A stretch of DNA of 64,000 bases from Microcoleus vaginatus WJT46-NPBG5 (GTDB lineage Bacteria > Cyanobacteriota > Cyanobacteriia > Cyanobacteriales > Oscillatoriaceae): positions 1-64,000 of the forward strand of contig JAHHHM010000012.1 in assembly GCA_019359355.1 (NCBI GenBank), read 5' to 3'. Position numbers and translations under genes: made by a program. Positions within the stretch are counted from its first letter, which is position 1. Every line of letters begins with the position of its first letter. The notes under the pieces were generated by a model. It was not told where the DNA came from. It saw only the letters and a list, made by a program, of their open reading frames with translations, and did no database searches. Shown in pieces: positions 58,559-64,000 of this stretch.

Positions 58559-59857
58559 GTGCTACCAGAAAAGCCTCAAATACCTGAGAAAACTCAACGC
58601 CGGCCATTACTTCAGCTTTTTGGCGTTGCTAGGCGCAACCCGCTGATGATTTCACGCTGGGTTTTACGGTGGGCGATTGTTGGTACGATTTGCGGTTTGT
58701 TCGCAGGGTTGTACTGGAATGTCTTGGAGTTCATGATACACGGCTTGGATCGGTTTAATGGCCCAACGCTGATGTTTGTCATGCCTGCTGCAGGTTTGCT
58801 GATCGGGCTTGTGATTCATTTTCTCGGCAATCCTGGTGAAATTGCCGTGATTGTCGATAATATCCATTTTCGCGGTGGGCGTTTGGATGCTCGAAAAAAT
58901 CCTTCGATGATTTTGGCGTCTTTGCTAAGTATTTCTGCAGGGGGTAGTGCCGGCCCCGAAGCGCCTTTGGTACAGGTAACAGGTTCGTTTGGTACGTGGG
59001 TTGCGGATCGCTTGAATTTGGAAGGGGAAAACCTCAGATCAATGAGTTTGGCGGCGATGGCTGCCGGGTTTACAGCGTTGTTTGGTGCGCCTTTGGGTGG
59101 GGCGATGTTTGCCTTGGAGATTTTGCACCACGAATATGTTTTGGAGTATTACGAGGCGTTGCTACCGGCAATTATTTCGAGTTGCGCGAGTTATTTGGTG
59201 TTTGCCGGTATTACCCGTTTAGGGATTGCGCCCACTTGGCATTTCCCCTCTTACCATTTGGATAAAATTGACGATTTTGCTCTAGCGATTTTGTATGGGG
59301 CAATCGGCGCTGTGGCGGGATGGATTTTTATCGCCATTTTTCGCGGGTGTGATCGGCTTTTTGCCCGAATTCCAGGGCCGGTTTATGTCCGTACAACCTT
59401 TGCCGGTTTAGCATTAGGTGGACTGGCTGCCCTTTTGCCCTTAACTCGTTATTTTGGTCACGATGAATTAGATGCCATTGTTAGCACTAACTTTCCGGCT
59501 TTTTTCCTGTTAGTTTTAGCTTTGGCGAAAATGGCAGCAATTAGCGTTACGGTTACAGGTGGCTGGCGCGGCGGGTTTATTATTCCCTTGTTTTTCACAG
59601 GTGCGTGTATCGGCAAAGCAGTCAGCAGTTTGATTCCGGGTTTACATCCTGCGTTAGCAATGATTTGTGTAATGGCAGCCCTAAATTCAGCCGTGACGCG
59701 AACACCAATTAGTACAACTTTACTGCTTGCAAAACTGACGAATATTACTCCTTTTACCCCCATTCTTTTTGCAAGTTTGATGGGATTGTTTTTGGCTCCC
59801 AAAGCTCCTTTAATTACTTCTCAGCTTAAGTCTCCGGTAGAAACTGCCGCTGATTGA
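58559..59857 (+). CDS. CLC-type chloride channel or antiporter
   Basis: A 432-residue integral membrane protein starting at GTG 58559 after an AGGA element. About ten hydrophobic segments are visible. The CLC anion-pathway motifs are GGSAGPEAPL, near residue 135 (where canonical antiporters have GREGP), and GGWRGGFIIPLFFTGA, near 344. In this alignment the gating glutamate of GREGP is replaced by alanine and a glutamate follows the proline. That variant is, I believe, common in one bacterial CLC branch, so it may be channel-like. No regulatory CBS domains are present at the C-terminus. Confidence 0.93.
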   Translation: MLPEKPQIPEKTQRRPLLQLFGVARRNPLMISRWVLRWAIVGTICGLFAGLYWNVLEFMIHGLDRFNGPTLMFVMPAAGLLIGLVIHFLGNPGEIAVIVDNIHFRGGRLDARKNPSMILASLLSISAGGSAGPEAPLVQVTGSFGTWVADRLNLEGENLRSMSLAAMAAGFTALFGAPLGGAMFALEILHHEYVLEYYEALLPAIISSCASYLVFAGITRLGIAPTWHFPSYHLDKIDDFALAILYGAIGAVAGWIFIAIFRGCDRLFARIPGPVYVRTTFAGLALGGLAALLPLTRYFGHDELDAIVSTNFPAFFLLVLALAKMAAISVTVTGGWRGGFIIPLFFTGACIGKAVSSLIPGLHPALAMICVMAALNSAVTRTPISTTLLLAKLTNITPFTPILFASLMGLFLAPKAPLITSQLKSPVETAAD

Positions 59858-59920
59858 GATTTCTGATTTTATGTTATTTTGAAGTATGAATTGGCTCTTT
59901 GTTTTTGTACAAAACAGGAA

Positions 59921-62900
59921 TTAAACACCTTGATGCTTCTGGTTAATGGGAATCTCAATCACTAACTCTGTCCCCTGCCCGAGGGCTGAAGTACAAGTTA
60001 GTTGTCCCCCATGTTTTTTAACCACAATCTGATAGCAAATCGACAGTCCTAAGCCAGTGCCGCTGCCCACCGGCTTGGTTGTAAAAAACGGATCAAAAAT
60101 GCGCTTGCTCACTTCCTCATTCATACCAGGGCCATTGTCAGCGATGCGAATTTTTACAGCGTTGCCGGCAGTTGTTTCAGTATGAATGTGGATTTGTTTA
60201 GTCGCTGTTTTTCCTGTGCTTCCTAACCATTCACAGCTAATTCCTAATTCGTTCAAAGCATCTATTGCATTGGTCAAAATATACAGAAATACTTGATTAA
60301 GCTGGCCGGCATAACACGTTACGAGGGGAAGTTGACCGTATTCTTTAATGACTTCTATTTGAGAAGAACATCCTTCTTTTCTGAGCCGGTGTTGTAGAAT
60401 CATCAAGCTGCTGTCAATGCCTTCATGAATGTCTACCGGCTTCATATCTGCCTCATCCAGCCGCGAAAAAACTCGCAAGCTAAGTACAATATTTCGGATG
60501 CGTTCAGCCCCCGCTTTCATGGAATTCATTAATTTTTGCAAGTCTTCGACTGCGAATTCAAAATCGAGGTTTTCTGTGGCCGCTACAATTGCCGGTTGGG
60601 AACTCGCATCAGTCTGCCGGTATAAATCAACCACTTGCAAGATATTTTTAACATATTCAATGGCGGGATTGAGATTGCCATAGATGAAGTTTATGGGGTT
60701 GTTAATCTCATGCGCTACACCCGCAACCATCTGTCCTAGGGAAGACATCTTTTCACTCTGAATCAGTTGAGATTGAGTTAATTGTAATTCGTTGAGTGTT
60801 TGTTCAAGACAGATATTTTTTTTATTTAAATCTTGCGTTCTGTCTTTTACTTTTTCTTCCAAGCGGGCATACAGGATGGCATTTTCTAAAGAAATAGCTG
60901 CTTGAGAAGAAAGAAGCCTTAAGAGTTCTAGCCGGTCGGGAGTAAAAGTGCCGGTGGTTAAATTATTTTCTAAATAAAGAATACCAACAAGTTTACCTTG
61001 ATTGAGAATAGGAACGCACAAAACCGACTTTAACTGATTTAAAACAATATACGGATCAGTGATAAACTTGCCTTCACAAGCTGCATTCGCTAAAACCACG
61101 TCAGAGCGGGTTCTTTCAACATATTTTATAACAGTAGAAGGCAGATAATGACAAGCTTCCATCGGCATTGATTGACGAACCAGAATTTGCTCTAATTCGC
61201 TTAAGTAAGAGGCTTCAAGCAACAATTGATTGTCTTGCACTAAAATCAAAAACCCTTTTTGCGCTCCAGCATTTTCAACTAATATTTTCATCAGTTGTGC
61301 CAGTAATTTATCTAGCACAATTTCACCAGAGATGGCTTGCGATGCTTTCATGACTGTCGATAAATCTAAGGCAGCAACCGAACTCCTAGCACTCCCCGAA
61401 ACTGTTATAGTCGTAGCTTGAATATTTGTTTTGTTTGTAGCGAACATTCGGGAAATAAAATGCGGATATCTTAATTCTAAATCTTCGACCTTAGCTTTTG
61501 CTCCCCAACGAATATAGCAATAATGTGCTTTTGTCATATAAGATTGGGCAATTTCCTCTCTTCCAAGTTCTAGATAGAATTCTGCGGCTTGTTCGTAAGC
61601 GAGTGCTTCTTCTTGGATATATCCCTGTTTTCTAGCCCCTTGGATTGCGCGATCATAAAGCTCCATTGCTGCAACAATTTCTTTCAAAACTCGCGCTTTT
61701 TCAGCTTCTATGAGGTCATATTTATGTTGAAAATTCATCGGGGCTTGGTGCGCCCAGTGTTTCATGTTTTTCTGATTGGCTTCTACTTGAGCTAGATATT
61801 CTGGTTGTTCAAGGCTACTAGCTTGGCGATAGTGTGCGAGAAGCGCTAGTGAGTGGTAAAAATTAAGGATGGCAACCTGGATAAAACCAAATGCAGAGCC
61901 GGCTTGTTCAGATGCCAATGCTGCTGATTTTATCGCAGCCTCAACATCTTTGAACTGATATAGAAGAATTGTTTTAGCGACATAAAACACAAATAAAACT
62001 GTTCCCGTTTTTGCTTCGATTAAACGTGGTAACATTTGAGATTCATCAAAGCTTTCGCCAATTAACACATATTTATCAGCGGCTTTGCCTTGAAAATTTA
62101 GCCCTAACTGTTGCCACACACTCGAAAAGTGAATGGGTATTTGCTGCTTAATTTTTATGGCTAAATTAATGTAAGGCGCTTGTTGTTGCACGGCAGAGTC
62201 TAAGCTTTCTTCGGTAAAAAATAAGTAGCTGCAATAGTTACCGATGCAATATCCGCCCCATTCGATATCTCCAGTTTCTAGTCCGCTTTGAACGCCTTCT
62301 TGGAAGGAGGTCACACTGTTTTTTGCGTGTTCTGTCCAGCTTCTAATATTGGCGTTAAATAGGTTGTAAACTTTAGCCTTGAGTTCTTTGGCATCGAATT
62401 GTTCTAGCAGTTTTAAAGCGATCAAGCCGGCTTGATATCCTGCATCTAGTTTTCCCATTCCAGACAGCAACAAGCCATAAAAACCATAGGCAAATGCTGA
62501 AAGTGCTGAATTTCCATGTTCAATGCAAAGATTGACCATTGTTAAGATTACTTGCGGAAAAATCTCTGGTTTTGCTTGAAAAACCGGCGTGCAGAGGAGT
62601 TTTAAAATCCGCATAGCCGCAAGCTTATGCGGATCAGTCATGGCGGGAATATTTTCTAATTCCGCAATTTCGGGTAACTCAACCACTAAACTGTCTTCGC
62701 TGCTGAGGGTTAAGAGATGAACGCCCAAGCTTTTCAAAACTTGCAACCCAGTTTCAACAGCTTTGAGCATTTCTAGTTGAGCGATATAAACTTGCATTTG
62801 TAGTTCGCAAATTTTTACCGTATCAAGCAAGTTTTTTGCTTGATGTAAAACAACTTCAGCTAGAATGGCAGCTTGCCCAAAGTTTGTGTTTAAGTATTCC

Positions 62901-64000
62901 GCTTCAGCAGCTTCTAAATAAAGCAAAAATGTTAACTCATAGTGGGAAAGCCAACTATTTTCCGTGAGCATTTCTAGCGCGATTCTAAATTGTGTAGCAG
63001 CCGCTTCATAAGCAGTTGCTGCTTTCGCTTTTTGGCCGGCAATCAAATTCAGCTTAGCAATTTCATGTTTCTCGTGCTGGCTAGTAACAAGCTCAATTCC
63101 TAGATTTAAATGTTCGACTATTTCAAAAATTCTGTCTTCTAGCTCATGAGGTAGAGTATTTTTAAGTAGTTGGCGACCAATTTGCCAGTGAACTGCCTTT
63201 TTTTGTTCGGTTGAAATTAAAGAATAAGCGGCTTGTTGGACTCGGTCATGCAAAAATTTATAGTTAAAGACTAATAGGTGACAATTAAATAGATCATCGG
63301 TTGTACTTTCTAATTCTGAAGTGGGCAAAATAAGTCCCGAATGAAGTGCCGGCAACAGATCGGGGAAAGTTTCAGTTGCAAATTTTTGATAAATTAAAGA
63401 AAGTGTATTTAAATCAAACTGGTTGCCGGCGCAAGCTGCTAAACGTAAAACTTGCTGAGTTTGTTCAGGCAGTTTCTTTAATTTATCTATCATTAAATCT
63501 ACTACATTGTCTGTGATACCTACTTCTTCAATTTGGGAAATATCCCATTGCCAAAATAAGTTAACTGAATTAAAATTAAGTAATTTTTCTTGATGCAGCG
63601 TTTTTAAGAATTCATTAACAAAAAAAGGATTACCGGAGGTTTTACTAAATACCAATTTCGCTAAAGATGTGACATCTGCCTTACTCGGATATAAAGTTTC
63701 TGCAATTAACTTTTGGATCTGTTCAATATTTAAAGGATTTAAAATGATTTCATTAATAATAACCCCTTGCTGTCGCAGGGAATCAAGGGTGATTATTAAT
63801 GAATGAGTGGGGCAAACTTCATTATTTCGATACGCCCCAATTAAAAATAAATATTGCGGATTTACCTCAGCCATGATTAACTCAATTAATTTGAGTGTTG
63901 CCGAGTCTGCCCACTGAAGATCGTCCAGAAAAATAACCAAAGGGTGTTCTGGTTGACAAAATACCCGAATGAAGTTTTGAAAAACTAAATTAAAGCGATT
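59921..64000 (-). CDS. AAA ATPase / GAF / histidine kinase, C-terminal part of a hybrid Ser/Thr-His kinase
   Basis: The frame is open to the right edge (1360 codons inside the window), so the start and probably a Ser/Thr kinase domain lie beyond it. Visible, in order, are the end of a P-loop ATPase ([17 protein letters not shown]), a long helical TPR-like region, a GAF domain (about 860-1015 of the visible part), a coiled coil, HisKA with [12 protein letters not shown], and HATPase with DNGPGM and GSGTGLGLS. It closely parallels the broken gene at 20129-25567 but has an uninterrupted frame here. Such proteins are thought to sense signals through GAF and phosphorylate a response regulator; no regulator gene is adjacent. 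It converges with the CLC gene. Confidence 0.92.
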   Translation of the reverse strand, partial: NRFNLVFQNFIRVFCQPEHPLVIFLDDLQWADSATLKLIELIMAEVNPQYLFLIGAYRNNEVCPTHSLIITLDSLRQQGVIINEIILNPLNIEQIQKLIAETLYPSKADVTSLAKLVFSKTSGNPFFVNEFLKTLHQEKLLNFNSVNLFWQWDISQIEEVGITDNVVDLMIDKLKKLPEQTQQVLRLAACAGNQFDLNTLSLIYQKFATETFPDLLPALHSGLILPTSELESTTDDLFNCHLLVFNYKFLHDRVQQAAYSLISTEQKKAVHWQIGRQLLKNTLPHELEDRIFEIVEHLNLGIELVTSQHEKHEIAKLNLIAGQKAKAATAYEAAATQFRIALEMLTENSWLSHYELTFLLYLEAAEAEYLNTNFGQAAILAEVVLHQAKNLLDTVKICELQMQVYIAQLEMLKAVETGLQVLKSLGVHLLTLSSEDSLVVELPEIAELENIPAMTDPHKLAAMRILKLLCTPVFQAKPEIFPQVILTMVNLCIEHGNSALSAFAYGFYGLLLSGMGKLDAGYQAGLIALKLLEQFDAKELKAKVYNLFNANIRSWTEHAKNSVTSFQEGVQSGLETGDIEWGGYCIGNYCSYLFFTEESLDSAVQQQAPYINLAIKIKQQIPIHFSSVWQQLGLNFQGKAADKYVLIGESFDESQMLPRLIEAKTGTVLFVFYVAKTILLYQFKDVEAAIKSAALASEQAGSAFGFIQVAILNFYHSLALLAHYRQASSLEQPEYLAQVEANQKNMKHWAHQAPMNFQHKYDLIEAEKARVLKEIVAAMELYDRAIQGARKQGYIQEEALAYEQAAEFYLELGREEIAQSYMTKAHYCYIRWGAKAKVEDLELRYPHFISRMFATNKTNIQATTITVSGSARSSVAALDLSTVMKASQAISGEIVLDKLLAQLMKILVENAGAQKGFLILVQDNQLLLEASYLSELEQILVRQSMPMEACHYLPSTVIKYVERTRSDVVLANAACEGKFITDPYIVLNQLKSVLCVPILNQGKLVGILYLENNLTTGTFTPDRLELLRLLSSQAAISLENAILYARLEEKVKDRTQDLNKKNICLEQTLNELQLTQSQLIQSEKMSSLGQMVAGVAHEINNPINFIYGNLNPAIEYVKNILQVVDLYRQTDASSQPAIVAATENLDFEFAVEDLQKLMNSMKAGAERIRNIVLSLRVFSRLDEADMKPVDIHEGIDSSLMILQHRLRKEGCSSQIEVIKEYGQLPLVTCYAGQLNQVFLYILTNAIDALNELGISCEWLGSTGKTATKQIHIHTETTAGNAVKIRIADNGPGMNEEVSKRIFDPFFTTKPVGSGTGLGLSICYQIVVKKHGGQLTCTSALGQGTELVIEIPINQKHQGV

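Overview
The window is chromosomal DNA from a cyanobacterium, most likely a filamentous one. Evidence is chlN (dark-operative protochlorophyllide reductase), pcxA (a light-induced proton-exchange protein of the CemA family), a pdhB-secD-secF block, hormogonium-polysaccharide-like glycosyltransferase and acetyltransferase genes, giant kinase/ATPase/histidine-kinase hybrids, Uma2-family genes and a cyanobacterial RTX/FG-GAP surface protein. The classic cyanobacterial HIP1 octamer is sparse, while the palindrome RCCGGY (mostly GCCGGC or ACCGGC) is strikingly frequent. I found no CRISPR array, tRNA, rRNA or complete insertion sequence.

Layout. 0-2.1 kb: the 3' part of an acidic repeat protein followed by chlN and a terminator. 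2.2-3.9 kb: a conserved hypothetical protein and cobU. 4.0-6.9 kb: two family-2 glycosyltransferases and a hexapeptide acetyltransferase, a small exopolysaccharide cluster. 7.0-8.4 kb: pcxA. 8.6-10.9 kb: a P-loop protein carrying in-frame low-complexity inserts. 10.9-16.5 kb: four tandem paralogous Ser/Thr kinases that share a degenerate glycine loop but carry different C-terminal modules, one of them type IV pilin-like. 16.8-19.5 kb: a methyltransferase and a secreted FAD oxidoreductase. 20.1-25.6 kb: a 5.4-kb Ser/Thr kinase/ATPase/GAF/histidine kinase gene broken by two in-frame stop codons.

25.7-31.6 kb: a frameshifted Uma2 remnant, dispersed repeats, then an HpaI-type aldolase, a 2-oxoglutarate/Fe dioxygenase, a DUF711 protein, a PGM1-like ATP-grasp ligase and an intact Uma2 gene. 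The middle four may form a small amino-acid or peptide pathway, but this is inference. 31.7-35.7 kb: pdhB, secD, secF and a small membrane protein on the minus strand. 35.8-43.5 kb: a 2547-residue repeat-rich surface protein. 43.8-44.8 kb: a WD40 protein. 45.1-54.6 kb: a second, larger polysaccharide region with two paralogous glycosyltransferases flanking galE, three more glycosyltransferases, a WecG/TagA/CpsF enzyme and a sugar-nucleotide epimerase. 55.5-59.9 kb: a small hypothetical protein, a degenerate coding remnant, a TerB-like acidic protein, a histone-deacetylase-family enzyme and a CLC chloride channel. 59.9-64.0 kb: the C-terminal 1360 codons of an intact paralogue of the broken giant kinase, running off the right end.

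Taken together the window is rich in signalling (six kinase genes, one broken) and cell-surface functions (two polysaccharide clusters and a giant adhesin-like protein), with a few housekeeping genes for pigment, cobalamin, pyruvate metabolism and protein export. The least explained parts are the four-kinase array, the broken giant kinase with a perfect 19-bp inverted repeat upstream, and the aldolase/dioxygenase/DUF711/ligase group.
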